From Aldehydirespirator sp965116665 (GTDB lineage Bacteria; Actinomycetota; Acidimicrobiia; Acidimicrobiales; Aldehydirespiratoraceae), in contig OZ220709.1 in NCBI GenBank assembly GCA_965116665.1, forward strand, positions 2,728,001-2,792,000: a stretch of 64,000 nt of DNA. Reading direction: 5' to 3'. Shown piece after piece: positions 41,520 to 50,667 of the stretch. The position numbers were made by a program, and so were the translations under genes. The notes under the pieces were generated by a model. That model was not told where the DNA came from and ran no database searches. It worked only from the letters and a program-made list of their open reading frames with translations. The first letter of the stretch is position 1. Every line of letters starts with the position of its first letter.

Positions 41520-43279
41520 GAGGGTGCCGACGCTATCAGGCCGAGGTCGAGGGCGGAGCGGACCGCGGACGCCGCGGTGTGGCCCAGACCGCAGATGGAG
41601 GCGTCCACCATCACCTCGGCCATCTCGTCGATGAGGGCCCGGCGGGCCGGCGAAAGCGAGCCCCGCTTCTGCATCTGCACCAGGGTCTCGTGCTGGCGCA
41701 CCGCGCCCACCCGGCACGGCACGCACTGCCCGCACGACTCGTCGCGGAAGAACTCGGCGATGCGCACCACCACATCGGTCATGTCCACCGACGAGTCGAA
41801 GGCCATCACCACTCCCGAGCCGAGGGTGGTGCCCGCGGCCCGGGTGTCCTCCAGGGTGAGCGGCAGATCCAGCGAATCAGGCCCGACGAACGACCCGGCC
41901 GCCCCGCCCAACAGCACCGCCTGGAGCTGGCCGGTTCCCGCGATCCCGCCTGCGAGCTCAAGAACCTCTCCCAGCGTGGTTCCGAAGGACACCTCGTAGA
42001 GGCCTGGGCGGCCGACGTGTCCCGACAGGCAGAGGAGCCTGGTACCGGGCGATCGCTCGGTGCCCCTTGTCCGGTACGCCTCGGGGCCGTCGATGAGGAT
42101 GTCAAGCACGTTGATCAGCGTCTCGGGGTTGTTGATGGCGGTGGGCTCGCCGAACAGGCCGTGCGTGGTAGGGAACGGTGGCTTGTTGCGGGGCTCGCCG
42201 CGGAACCCCTCCAGCGAGTTGAACAGAGCCGTCTCCTCGCCGCAGATGTACGCGCCCGCGCCGCGCCAGATGGCGATGTCGAAGTCGTGGCCGGTGCCGG
42301 CGGCGTCAGGGCCCAGCAGGCCAGCCGCCCGGGCCGCGTCGATGGCCCCCTGCAGGCGGGCGGTGGCCCGGGGATACTCGCCGCGGATGTAGATCCAGCC
42401 GTTGCTCGCCCCGGTTGCGAAGCCGGCGATGGTCATCGCCTCTACTACCGCGAACGGGTCGTGCTCCATGACGATGCGATCCTTGAAGGTGCCGGGCTCG
42501 GACTCGTCGCAATTGGCCACTACATGCTTGGGCCGCCCGGTCTCGCCGGCCACAGCCCGCCATTTGACGCCGGTCGGGAACGCGGCTCCGCCCCGCCCCG
42601 ACAGGCCGGACTCAGCCACCGCTTCCATGACCGCCTCAGCCCCCATCTCGCCAGCCCGGCTCAGCGCGGCGTAACCGCCGTGAGCGCGGTAGGACTCCAG
42701 CGACTCCGGGTCGGCCACGCCGATGCGGCGCAGCAAGCGAAGCGACGGACCGCCAGCCTGGGGTAGTTCGAAGGGCTCGGAGTCGGCGGGCACGTGGTCG
42801 GGACGGCCTCCCACGCCCTGGACGAACAGCGCCGGTGCCCGCTCGCACTGGCCCAGGCACGGGCTCCGATGCACGTGGCCGCCGGACGCTTGGATCGAGG
42901 AGGTCAGGTCGTCGTAGCCCGCGATCTGGCAGGCCGCGTCGACGCACACATGGAAGGTGTCGCCTTCGTGATCGGGCGGCTCGGTGCGGAACAGGTCGTA
43001 GAACGTGGCCACGCCGAACGCTTCGGCCGGCGGCACGCCCAGCACCTCCGCCACGTAGTTGATCCCACCCGGGCTGATCCAGCCAGCCGCGTTCTGAAGG
43101 GCGTGCAGCGCAGGCAGCAGGTAGTGGCGACGCTCGGCCCGCCGGGCCGCTCCGGAGGTGTACAGCCGCTCGGTCTCAGGCTGCACCACCGGGTCGACCC
43201 CCCGGGCGCTCAGCGCCTCATCGACCGCGGCCGTCTCGGACTCGCTGGCGCGGTCCGCGCCCAGATAGATGTCGGTCAT
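41516..43279 (-). CDS. NuoE-NuoF fusion, NAD-reducing diaphorase part of formate dehydrogenase
   Basis: The 587-residue protein joins two subunits. Residues 1-170 are NuoE/FdsG-like, with the 2Fe-2S cysteines in FHVCVDAACQIAG and SPCLGQCERAP. The rest is NuoF/FdsB-like, with the FMN motif GLSGRGGAAFPTGVKW, the NADH loop GAGAYICGEETALFNSLEGF and RGEPRNKPPFP, and the 4Fe-4S motif ESCGQCVPCRVG with a later ICGLG cysteine. It takes electrons from the Fe-S protein and reduces NAD. No other complex I genes are present, so it belongs to the formate dehydrogenase. A 142-base gap separates it from the catalytic subunit gene. Confidence 0.92.
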   Translation of the reverse strand: MTDIYLGADRASESETAAVDEALSARGVDPVVQPETERLYTSGAARRAERRHYLLPALHALQNAAGWISPGGINYVAEVLGVPPAEAFGVATFYDLFRTEPPDHEGDTFHVCVDAACQIAGYDDLTSSIQASGGHVHRSPCLGQCERAPALFVQGVGGRPDHVPADSEPFELPQAGGPSLRLLRRIGVADPESLESYRAHGGYAALSRAGEMGAEAVMEAVAESGLSGRGGAAFPTGVKWRAVAGETGRPKHVVANCDESEPGTFKDRIVMEHDPFAVVEAMTIAGFATGASNGWIYIRGEYPRATARLQGAIDAARAAGLLGPDAAGTGHDFDIAIWRGAGAYICGEETALFNSLEGFRGEPRNKPPFPTTHGLFGEPTAINNPETLINVLDILIDGPEAYRTRGTERSPGTRLLCLSGHVGRPGLYEVSFGTTLGEVLELAGGIAGTGQLQAVLLGGAAGSFVGPDSLDLPLTLEDTRAAGTTLGSGVVMAFDSSVDMTDVVVRIAEFFRDESCGQCVPCRVGAVRQHETLVQMQKRGSLSPARRALIDEMAEVMVDASICGLGHTAASAVRSALDLGLIASAPS

Positions 43280-43421
43280 GCGCCAAGAGGCCGAGCGGGG
43301 AGCGATACATCTTCGCGGGACGCCGAGCGAGGCCGTGGCCCGAGCGGCCCGTGAGCGCAGCGAACAAGAGCGGGCATGACACCGCCGCGACGCGACAGAC
43401 CTGATCCTCGTTGCGGTTGCA

Positions 43422-45350
43422 TCAGGCCGGGGCAGGTTCAGGCTCAAGCTTGGAGATCCGGATGGCGGCGGCCTTGAATTCTGCCGTACCCGAGCGCGGG
43501 TCCCACTCGTCGTTGGTCAGCACGTTGGCGTCGACCAGTTCAGGGAAATGGAAGGTCGTGAACGTGAGGCCGGCAGGGATGTCCGGTTGCACGCGCACGT
43601 CCATCTCCACCGAGCCCCGGGGCGAGCTGACCAGCACTCTCTCCCCGTCGGCGATGCCGAGATCGGCCGCGTCGGACGGGTTTACGTCGATGGCGTCGCC
43701 GTAGCGGATGGGCGAGGCGTAACCGCCCGACTGGACCCCGGTGTTGTAGGAGTCGAGCGCCCGGCCGGTGGTGAGTCGCAGCGGGAACTCGTCACTGAGC
43801 TTCTCCTTGGGAGGCGAGTGGCGGGTGATGCTGAACGGCGCCGGATCCCGGCCCTCGAGGTCGTCGGCCCACAGCCAGCCGTGCAGGAACTCCGAACCGG
43901 GATCGTCCTCGCTGCCGCAGGGCCACTGTATGCCGCCGGAGGCGTCGAGGCGCTCCCAGGACATGCCGGCATGCATGGGCGACAGCGACCTCATCTCGTC
44001 CCACAGCTCCTCGGGACTGGGATCGCCCCAGTCGACGCCGAGGCGGCGGGCCATCTCGCCGATGATGTCGATGTCGTGGCGGGCCTGGCCGGGTGGGGGA
44101 ACCGCGGCGCGCACCCGCTGCACCCGCCGCTCGCTGGAGGTGACCGTGCCCTCGGACTCGGCCCAGGCCACCGACGCGGGCAGCACCACATCGGCCATCT
44201 CCGCGCTGCGGGTCATGAATATGTCCTGCACCACCAGTATGTCGAGGCCGGCCAGCAGCTTGCGGGCGTGCTCCACGTCGGCCTCGGAGTCGGCGGGGTT
44301 CTCGCCGATCACGTAGCAGGCCCGCAGCTCGCCGGCCTCCATCGCCTCGAACATGAGCGTCAGGTGCTTGCCGGGCACGCCGTTGAGCTCGGTGCCGTAG
44401 GCGGCCTCGAACTTGGCCCGCACCGCGTCGTCGGCCACGTCCTGGAAGCCGGGGAACTTGTTGGGGATGGCCCCCATGTCGCCGCCGCCCTGGACGTTGT
44501 TCTGGCCCCGGAGGGGGCACAGACCCGAGCCCCAGCGGCCCACGTGGCCGGTGAGCAGGGCCAGGTTGCACAGCGACACCACGTTGTCGACCGCGTTGTG
44601 GTGCTCGGTGATGCCCAGCGTCCACAGGATCTGGGCCGCCTCCGCGGTGGCGTAGGCGTGGGCCATCTCGCGGATGGCCTCGGCCGGGACGCCGGTCTGT
44701 TCGGCCGCCCAGTCGAGGGTGAAGGACTCGACATGGGCTGCGTAGGCGTCGAAGCCCTGCGTGGCATGGGCGATGAAGTCGGGGTTGTGCAGCCCGGCCG
44801 CGATGATCTCGCGCCCCATGGCGTTGGCCAGCGCGATGTCGGTGCCCACCGACAGGCCCAGCCAGCGGTCGGCGAACTTGGCCGAGGACGTGCGGCGGGG
44901 ATCGATGGCGTACATGCGGGCCCCGTTGGCGAGGCCCTTGAGGACGTGATGGAAGAAGATCGGGTGGGCCTCACGGGCGTTGGAGCCCCACAGCAGGACG
45001 ACGTCGGCCTGCTCGACCTCGGTGTATGACGAGGTTCCGCCTCCCGCTCCGAACACTGTCGCCAGACCGACGACGGAGGGAGCGTGTCAAGTGCGGTTGC
45101 AGGAGTCGATGTTGTTCGACCCGATGGCGGTGCGGATGAACTTCTGGGCCGCGTAGTTCATCTCGTTGGTCGCCTTGGAGCAGCTGAACATTCCGAAGCC
45201 TTCGGGTCCGTGCCGGTCGAGCACGGCACGGAAGCCGTCGGTGGCCCGGTCGAGCGCCTCGTCCCAGCTGGCGGGGCGCAGCCGCCCGCCGTCGCGGACC
45301 ATCGGGGTGGTCAGCCGCGGCAGCTTCTTGTCGCGTGATCGTCCGCCCAT
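43422..45350 (-). CDS. fdhA: Formate dehydrogenase catalytic subunit, selenocysteine-containing
   Basis: The 642-residue product needs read-through of TGA at 45087-45089 as selenocysteine 88. Around it the frame reads NNIDSCNRT-U-HAPSVVGLATVFGAG, matching the UH active site of molybdenum/tungsten formate dehydrogenases. The frame continues intact through LLTGHVGRWGSGLCPLRGQN, NVQGGGDMGAIPN and the C-terminal molybdopterin-dinucleotide domain (FPLRLTTGRALDSYNTG). It lacks the N-terminal Fe-S domains, which are encoded at 40641-41519; the two parts sum to 934 residues, a normal alpha chain. GGAAGGGG precedes the ATG, which is 24 bases after the BKACE stop. Selenocysteine machinery must be encoded elsewhere in the genome. 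Confidence 0.92.
45045..45084 (-). promoter_or_regulatory. Bacterial SECIS element directing selenocysteine insertion
   Basis: Starting 3 bases after the TGA, CGCTCC (45079-45084) pairs with GGAGCG (45045-45050). Above an internal loop, a 6-bp stem (GTCGTC with GGCGAC, one G-U pair) closes the loop GGTCT. In E. coli fdhF the GGUCU bases of the SECIS apical loop lie at positions 22-26 counted from the U of UGA; here they are at the same positions. Confidence 0.88.
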
Positions 45351-45374
45351 GTGCCCCTTCCTTTTGTGTCGCCC

Positions 45375-46256
45375 TCAGCCCAGCGAGAGCGTCTCGCGCG
45401 CCTGGTCGGGTGTCTGGACCCGGCCTCCCATTGCCTCTACTACGTCGCAGGCCCGGTTGACCAAGTCGGCATTGGAGGCGAAGACACCGCGAGACAGGTA
45501 CAGGTTGTCCTCCAAGCCCACCCTGATGTGGCCGCCGAGCAGGATGGACTGGGCCGCCCAAGGTATCTGGCTTGCCGACAGGGCGAAGCTGGTGAACTCG
45601 GCGCCGGCGGGGAGCAGTCGAGTCAACGCGGCCAGCAGGCCGACGTCGGTGGGCGTGCCGTAGGGAATCCCGGTGCACAGCTGGACCCACGGCGGATCGG
45701 CGATCAGGCCCTCGTCCACAAGGGTGTTGGCCAGCCACAGGTGGCCGGTGTCGAAGATCTCCAGCTCGGGCTTGACACCGATCTCCCGCACTCTCTTGGC
45801 CATGTCGCGGATCATGTTCGGGGTGCTCACATAGACCTGGTGGCCCTCGCCGAAGTTGAGGGTGCCGCAGTCGATGCTGCACATGTCGGGCTGCAGGGCC
45901 TCCACGTGGGCCAGGCGCTCCAGGCCGTTCACCAGGTCGGTCCCCTCGGGTCCGAAGTCGAACGGGTCGGGATCGCCGATCAGCAGGTCCCCGCCCATGC
46001 CCGCGGTCGTGTTGATGATCACGTCGGAGTTGGCCGCCCTCACCTGGTCCAGCACCTGGCGGTACAGCTCCACGTCGCGGGTGCCCTTGCCGGTCGCGGG
46101 ATCCCGCACGTGAATGTGCACGATGGCCGCACCGGCGTCGGCGGCCTCCAGCGCGGCCGTCGCGATCTGGACGGGTGTGATCGGAAGGTCGGGATGCTTG
46201 CCCGCGGTGTCGCCCGCGCCGGTCACCGCGCAGGTGATGATCGGGTTGCGATTCAC
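45375..46256 (-). CDS. BKACE-family beta-keto acid cleavage enzyme (DUF849)
   Basis: The 293-residue TIM-barrel protein begins IITCAVTGAGDTAGKHPDLP and has the zinc-binding AAIVHIHVRDPATGKGTRDV, PDMCSIDCGTLNFG and PELEIFDTGHLW typical of 3-keto-5-aminohexanoate cleavage enzymes. These condense a beta-keto acid with acetyl-CoA to give acetoacetate and a new CoA ester. Actual substrate is unknown. It is the first gene of the operon that contains formate dehydrogenase. The GTG at 46256 has TAGGGT exactly 7 bases upstream, suggesting a leaderless transcript. Confidence 0.9.
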   Translation of the reverse strand: MNRNPIITCAVTGAGDTAGKHPDLPITPVQIATAALEAADAGAAIVHIHVRDPATGKGTRDVELYRQVLDQVRAANSDVIINTTAGMGGDLLIGDPDPFDFGPEGTDLVNGLERLAHVEALQPDMCSIDCGTLNFGEGHQVYVSTPNMIRDMAKRVREIGVKPELEIFDTGHLWLANTLVDEGLIADPPWVQLCTGIPYGTPTDVGLLAALTRLLPAGAEFTSFALSASQIPWAAQSILLGGHIRVGLEDNLYLSRGVFASNADLVNRACDVVEAMGGRVQTPDQARETLSLG

Positions 46257-46263
46257 TGCCGGA

Positions 46264-46269
46264 ACCCTA
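46264..46269 (-). promoter_or_regulatory. Probable -10 element for the BKACE/formate dehydrogenase operon
   Basis: TAGGGT on the minus strand ends 7 bases before the GTG at 46256. Confidence 0.5.
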
Positions 46270-46339
46270 CCGCTCCCGGCCCGCCGGGACAGCCTCCGGA
46301 CAGGGGCGACCCGAACACGTCCGAGCCCCGCGGAATGGA

Positions 46340-46345
46340 TACGGT
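46340..46345 (+). promoter_or_regulatory. Possible -10 element for proS
   Basis: TACGGT ends 9 bases before the ATG at 46355, with no ribosome binding site between. The spacing is longer than the 6-8 bases seen at most other genes here. Confidence 0.35.
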
Positions 46346-46354
46346 GGCGGGGCC

Positions 46355-48064
46355 ATGAGATGGTCGAGGCTGTTCGTTCCCACGCTGCGCGACGCGCCCG
46401 CCGACGCCGAGGCGGCCAGCCACAAGCTGCTGGTGCGGGGCGGGTTCATCCGCCAACTCCACGCCGGGCACTACTCGCTGCTCCCGCTGGGCCTGCGGGT
46501 GCACGACAAGGTCGAGAACATCGTGCGCCTCGGCATGGGGGAGATCGGCGCCCAGGAGTTCCTGCTGCCGGCCATGCACCCGGCATCGATCTGGCAGCGC
46601 TCCGGGCGCTGGGACTCCGTCGGCCCGGAGATGTTCCGGCTCCAGGACCGCAAGGAGGCCGACCTCGCTCTGGGGATGACGCACGAGGAGGTGTTCACCG
46701 AGATCGCCCGGGAGGTCACCTCCTACCGGTCACTGCCCCAGGTCTGGTACCAGATCCAGTGGAAGTTCCGCGACGAGCCCCGTCCCAAGTCGGGCCTGCT
46801 GAGGGTGCGCGAGTTCGCCATGAAGGACAGCTACTCCTTCGACCTCGACGACGCCGGGCTGGACCACAGCTTCGAGATCCACCGCGAGGCCTACACCCGT
46901 ATCTTCGAGCGGCTGTCGCTCGACGCCATCGCGGTGCAGGCGTCCTCGGGGATGATGGGCGGAACCGGGTCGGTCGAGTTCATGGTGCCCTCCGCGGCCG
47001 GCGAGGACGACATCGCCCGCTGCTCGGGCTGCGGCTACGCGGCCAACGTGGAGCGGGCCACCTCCACGCTGGCGCCCCTCGACGACGGCGACTCCAGCGA
47101 CGATCTCACCCGGTTCCCGACCCCGGGAGTGCGCACCATCGCCGCGCTGGAGACGGCCGAGGGCGGCGCGCCCGCCCACCGCCAGATCAAGACGATGGTG
47201 ATGGTGTTGGACGGTTCGATGACGCTGGCCCTGGTGCGGGGCGATCACCAGCTCAACCTCCAGAAGCTTGCCGATGGCACCCGGGCCGTCGACATCCGTC
47301 CGGCCGAGCCGGCCGAGACGCTGGAACGGCTGGGAGCCCATCCCGGCTCACTCGGAGCGGTGGGCGTGAAGGACCTGAGGATCGTGGCCGACCACTCCCT
47401 GCGGGGGCGGCGCAACCTCGCCACCGGCGCCAACACCGACGACTGGCACTACGCCGGCGTCGACATCGACCGCGACATCGCGGTGGACGAGTGGCTCGAC
47501 CTGCGAGAGGTGTCGGCCGGGGAACCCTGCGTGAACTGCGGCCGCCCGCTGGAGGTGGTCCGGTGCATCGAGACCGGCCACATCTTCAAGCTGGGCCGGC
47601 GCTACGCCGAGGCCATGGGAGCCACCGTGCTGGACGCCGACGGCGTGGAGCGCACCATCACGATGGGCTCCTACGGAATCGGCATCGGCCGGGCCATGGC
47701 CGCAGTGGCCGAAGTGCACCACGACGACCGGGGACTCATCTGGCCGGTAGGGGTGGCGCCGTTCGAGACGGTGATCACCGTGGCCAGCATGCGCGACGAG
47801 GCCGCGGTGGCCGCGGCCGAGCAGCGCTACGTCGAGCTTCAGAATCTGGGCGTCGAGGTGCTGCTGGACGACCGCGACGCCCGGGCCGGGGTGAAGTTCG
47901 CCGACGCCGAGCTGGTCGGCATCCCTTGGCGGATCACCGCGGGGCGGGCGGTGGCCGAAGGCGAGGTCGAGCTGACCGAGCGGTCTACGGGCGAGACTCA
48001 GCGGGTTGGGCTCGAGGATGCCGCGGCCCGTGTGGCCGCGCTCCTCGACAGCGCCCGATCCTGA
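46355..48064 (+). CDS. proS: Prolyl-tRNA synthetase, bacterial type
   Basis: The 569-residue class II synthetase starts MRWSRLFVPTLRDAPADAEA and has motif 1 (GLRVHDKVENIVRLGM), motif 2 (QWKFRDEPRPKSGLLRVREF, AMKDSYSFD), the inserted editing domain of the long bacterial type between about residues 220 and 380, motif 3 (TMGSYGIGIGRAMAAVAEVH) and the anticodon-binding domain (VEVLLDDRDARAGVKFADAE). It charges tRNA-Pro in the cytoplasm and is a housekeeping gene. It is divergent from the BKACE operon and convergent with the IclR gene. Confidence 0.97.
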   Translation: MRWSRLFVPTLRDAPADAEAASHKLLVRGGFIRQLHAGHYSLLPLGLRVHDKVENIVRLGMGEIGAQEFLLPAMHPASIWQRSGRWDSVGPEMFRLQDRKEADLALGMTHEEVFTEIAREVTSYRSLPQVWYQIQWKFRDEPRPKSGLLRVREFAMKDSYSFDLDDAGLDHSFEIHREAYTRIFERLSLDAIAVQASSGMMGGTGSVEFMVPSAAGEDDIARCSGCGYAANVERATSTLAPLDDGDSSDDLTRFPTPGVRTIAALETAEGGAPAHRQIKTMVMVLDGSMTLALVRGDHQLNLQKLADGTRAVDIRPAEPAETLERLGAHPGSLGAVGVKDLRIVADHSLRGRRNLATGANTDDWHYAGVDIDRDIAVDEWLDLREVSAGEPCVNCGRPLEVVRCIETGHIFKLGRRYAEAMGATVLDADGVERTITMGSYGIGIGRAMAAVAEVHHDDRGLIWPVGVAPFETVITVASMRDEAAVAAAEQRYVELQNLGVEVLLDDRDARAGVKFADAELVGIPWRITAGRAVAEGEVELTERSTGETQRVGLEDAAARVAALLDSARS

Positions 48065-48076
48065 CGGGCGCAAGAC

Positions 48077-48820
48077 TCAGTCGGCCAACTGCGCTGATAG
48101 GCGGCTGGCCGCCTCGATCATCACCATCCCATGGTCATGGGTGTCGTCCGGGTCAGGGAATCGGTACGCGGGACCGTGGACGTGCAGGGCGGCCTCCACG
48201 CTGCCGTCGCTCTCGAAGACGGGAGCAGCCACGGAGTTGATCCCCTCGGCGAACTCCTCGTACACCCAGGCGTATCCGATGCTGCGCACCTGCTCCAGAC
48301 GATCCAGGAGCTCGCCGGGGTCGGTCATCGTCCACGACGTGCACTCCACCAGCGGCGCAGCCAGGTACTCCGCGATGAAGCGCTCAGGCTGGTGGGCCAG
48401 GATCACCAGCCCCGACGGCACGGCGTGCAAGGGGGCGTACTCGCCGATCCAGTCCCGAACCTGGATGTTCGAGGAGGACTCGGTCTGATCGAGGTAGTAG
48501 ACCTGACCGCCGTCAATGATCGACAGTCCGGCGACCTCGTCGAGGCTCTCGGCCAGCTCGAGCAGGTGGGGTCGTGCGGCGGCTACGAGGTTCCGTCCCC
48601 GGGGAGCCGATCCGGCGAGGTCGATCAGGCCAGGGCCCAGCCGGTACTCACCGCCCGCCTCGGTCTGCTCGACGGCCTGCTCCGCCTCGAGGGAGGCCAG
48701 CAGCCGGGCCACCGTGCTCTTGGGCAGGTCGACCCGCTCAGCCAGCTCGGTGACGCCCACGGGACCCAGCGCGAGAGCCCGCAACAATGCGAACGACCGC
48801 TGGATCGACTGGACCGTCAT
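48077..48820 (-). CDS. IclR-family transcriptional regulator
   Basis: The 247-residue protein has the IclR winged helix-turn-helix (SIQRSFALLRALALGPVGVT, ELAERVDLPKSTVARLLASL) and the ligand-binding domain (LDEVAGLSIIDGGQVYYLDQ, GINSVAAPVFESDGSVEAAL). It is the last gene of the dimethylglycine dehydrogenase-EtfBA operon, 12 bases after etfA. The palindromes at 53310-53330 and 60383-60399 are candidate binding sites, which would make it self-regulating and a controller of the one-carbon genes. GAGAGG stands before the ATG. Confidence 0.9.
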   Translation of the reverse strand: MTVQSIQRSFALLRALALGPVGVTELAERVDLPKSTVARLLASLEAEQAVEQTEAGGEYRLGPGLIDLAGSAPRGRNLVAAARPHLLELAESLDEVAGLSIIDGGQVYYLDQTESSSNIQVRDWIGEYAPLHAVPSGLVILAHQPERFIAEYLAAPLVECTSWTMTDPGELLDRLEQVRSIGYAWVYEEFAEGINSVAAPVFESDGSVEAALHVHGPAYRFPDPDDTHDHGMVMIEAASRLSAQLAD

Positions 48821-48832
48821 AGCGACATCCTC

Positions 48833-49843
48833 TCAGGACCAGCGGCGGCGGATCTCCGCGCTGATGGCCGGGATGACCTGGTGCAGATCGCCTATCACCG
48901 CCCAGTCAGCCTTGACCACCATGTTGGCCTCCGGGTCGATGTTGATGGCCAGGATGTGCTTGGACCCCATGGCGCCCACCCAGTGCTGGATGGCGCCCGA
49001 GATGCCCGAAGCGATGTAGATCTCCGGGGCGATGCGGGTGCCGGTCTGGCCTACCTGGTCCGAGTGCGGCCGCCAGCCGTTGTTGGTGACCGCCCGGCTG
49101 CAACCGACCCGCCCGCCGAGCAGCTCAGCCAGATCCTCCAGAGGAGCGAAACCCTCGGCGGAGCCGACGCCGCGGCCGCCGCCCACCACCACCGGCGCGG
49201 TGGGGAGGGTGACCCCGGCCTCCAGGACCACTCGCTCCTTCACGACGGTGCGGGCCAGTTCAGGTGGCAGGTCGACCTTGATCTCGCCTACTTCGGGCGG
49301 GCCGTCGGGCGCGGGTCTGACCGGCGACGACGCCACCGTGTGAAGAGCGCAGGTGAGCAGGGCCGGGCCGGCTGAGCTCAAGGTGGCGTCCTCCAGCAGC
49401 GAGCCTCCCCACTGCACGCGGGTCATGGCCCACTGCCCGCCGCCGGTTCCCGGCGGGGTGATGTCGGTGCAGTTGGCCACCATGGGTGCGTCCAGGCGGA
49501 CGGCGGCCTGGGCGATGACCTCGTTGCCCCGCTCGCTGCCGCAGGCCAGGACCGCATCGGGGTCCAGGGCACCGGAGATCTGGGCGATGGACTCGCCCCA
49601 TGCCTCGGGTCCGAAGTCGCTGAGCACGTCGGCGTCCGCGGTGTGGACCCTGACGGCGCCGTGGTCGCCGGCCTCGGCCGCGATGTCGTCCGGTCCGGCC
49701 GCATCGGCGGCGCCGGCACCGATGACGGCCGCGTGCATCTCGGCATCCATCTTGGCGGCCAGCGTCCGGCCGAAGGTGAGCGCTTCCCGGCCGGCCTCGC
49801 TGAGCGTGCCCCGGTCGTGCTCCAGCACCACCAGCAGCATCAC
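48833..49843 (-). CDS. etfA: Electron transfer flavoprotein alpha subunit
   Basis: The 336-residue protein has the ETF alpha FAD domain at its C-terminus: VVVGGGRGVGSAEGFAPLED, VGCSRAVTNNGWRPHSDQVG, QTGTRIAPEIYIASGISGAI and NIDPEANMVVKADWAVIGDL. It forms a heterodimer with EtfB and carries electrons from a flavoprotein dehydrogenase to the respiratory chain. The start overlaps the etfB stop by 4 bases. The dehydrogenase is almost certainly the first gene of this operon. Confidence 0.93.
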   Translation of the reverse strand: MMLLVVLEHDRGTLSEAGREALTFGRTLAAKMDAEMHAAVIGAGAADAAGPDDIAAEAGDHGAVRVHTADADVLSDFGPEAWGESIAQISGALDPDAVLACGSERGNEVIAQAAVRLDAPMVANCTDITPPGTGGGQWAMTRVQWGGSLLEDATLSSAGPALLTCALHTVASSPVRPAPDGPPEVGEIKVDLPPELARTVVKERVVLEAGVTLPTAPVVVGGGRGVGSAEGFAPLEDLAELLGGRVGCSRAVTNNGWRPHSDQVGQTGTRIAPEIYIASGISGAIQHWVGAMGSKHILAINIDPEANMVVKADWAVIGDLHQVIPAISAEIRRRWS

Positions 49844-50604
49844 AGCACCCCCAGCTCCTCAAGCACGTCCACCACCGCGGGGGCAGCTTCGGGACCGTGG
49901 CCCAGAATGGTCGTCTGCGACAGGGTCTCGGTAGGCCGGTGCAGCCGGACCAGGGCCTGACCCCCTGCCTCAGGGTCGATCGCCATGGTGGTGACGGCCA
50001 GCTTCTTGGACGCCAGGCGGCCTCTCATGGTCGGGTACCGGGGCAGGTTGATGCCCTCCTTCACCCCGAGGGCCGCCGGCATGGCCAGCTCGTAGACCTC
50101 GAAGCCGCCGTCGATCTCGCGACGGGCCCGCAGGGTCGATCCGTCGATCTCGATCCCCTTTATGCCGTTGACGATGGGCCGTCCGAGGGCGTGGCACACC
50201 CTGACCCCCACCTGGAATCCCCCCGAGTCGGCCGACTCGTTGCCGAACAGGATCAGATCGAAGGGACCCCCGGACTCCTCCAGCGTCTCGATGGCCGCCG
50301 TGAGGGCCCGAGCGGTGCGCTGGGGATCCCAGGCCGCGCCGCCGGTCTGGACCAGCACACCGTGGTGGGCGCCCACCGAAGCCGCATAGCGCAACTGCTC
50401 GGCGGCCTCGGCCGGACCCAGGGTCAGCACGGTCACCTCGCCGCCGGTGCGCTCGGTGATCTGCACCGCTTCCTCGACGCCGCACTCCTCGTGCGGGCTG
50501 GTGGTGAAACCGAGGTGGGCGGCGTCAACGGCCAGACCGTCGGCAGTGACATTGATGCGGGCGCCCGGCGCCGGCACCCGCTTCACGCAGCACAGAATCC
50601 TCAC
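49840..50604 (-). CDS. etfB: Electron transfer flavoprotein beta subunit
   Basis: The 254-residue protein starts MRILCCVKRVPAPGARINVT and has SPHEECGVEEAVQITERTGG, VTVLTLGPAEAAEQLRYAAS and LILFGNESADSGGFQVGVRV, as in ETF beta, which binds AMP and completes the EtfAB dimer. It lies 63 bases after the dehydrogenase gene and starts with GTG. The substitution of the usual ...SxDxxTGQVG motif by SADSGGFQVG is in line with ETFs tied to methylamine-type dehydrogenases. Confidence 0.92.
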   Translation of the reverse strand: MRILCCVKRVPAPGARINVTADGLAVDAAHLGFTTSPHEECGVEEAVQITERTGGEVTVLTLGPAEAAEQLRYAASVGAHHGVLVQTGGAAWDPQRTARALTAAIETLEESGGPFDLILFGNESADSGGFQVGVRVCHALGRPIVNGIKGIEIDGSTLRARREIDGGFEVYELAMPAALGVKEGINLPRYPTMRGRLASKKLAVTTMAIDPEAGGQALVRLHRPTETLSQTTILGHGPEAAPAVVDVLEELGVL

Positions 50605-50667
50605 GACACGCCGCTCCGTCAGCTCTGTGACACGGGCGCCATCGATACCGGCATCGGCTGGGGCCTC

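Noticed and set aside
41516..43279. Part of respiratory complex I
   Set aside because: NuoE and NuoF are fused and lie between the two parts of formate dehydrogenase. No other nuo genes are present.
45057..45350. Formate dehydrogenase gene broken by a nonsense mutation
   Set aside because: The TGA is at the exact active-site selenocysteine position, the frame is conserved on both sides, and a SECIS-like hairpin follows. A random nonsense mutation would not explain these together.
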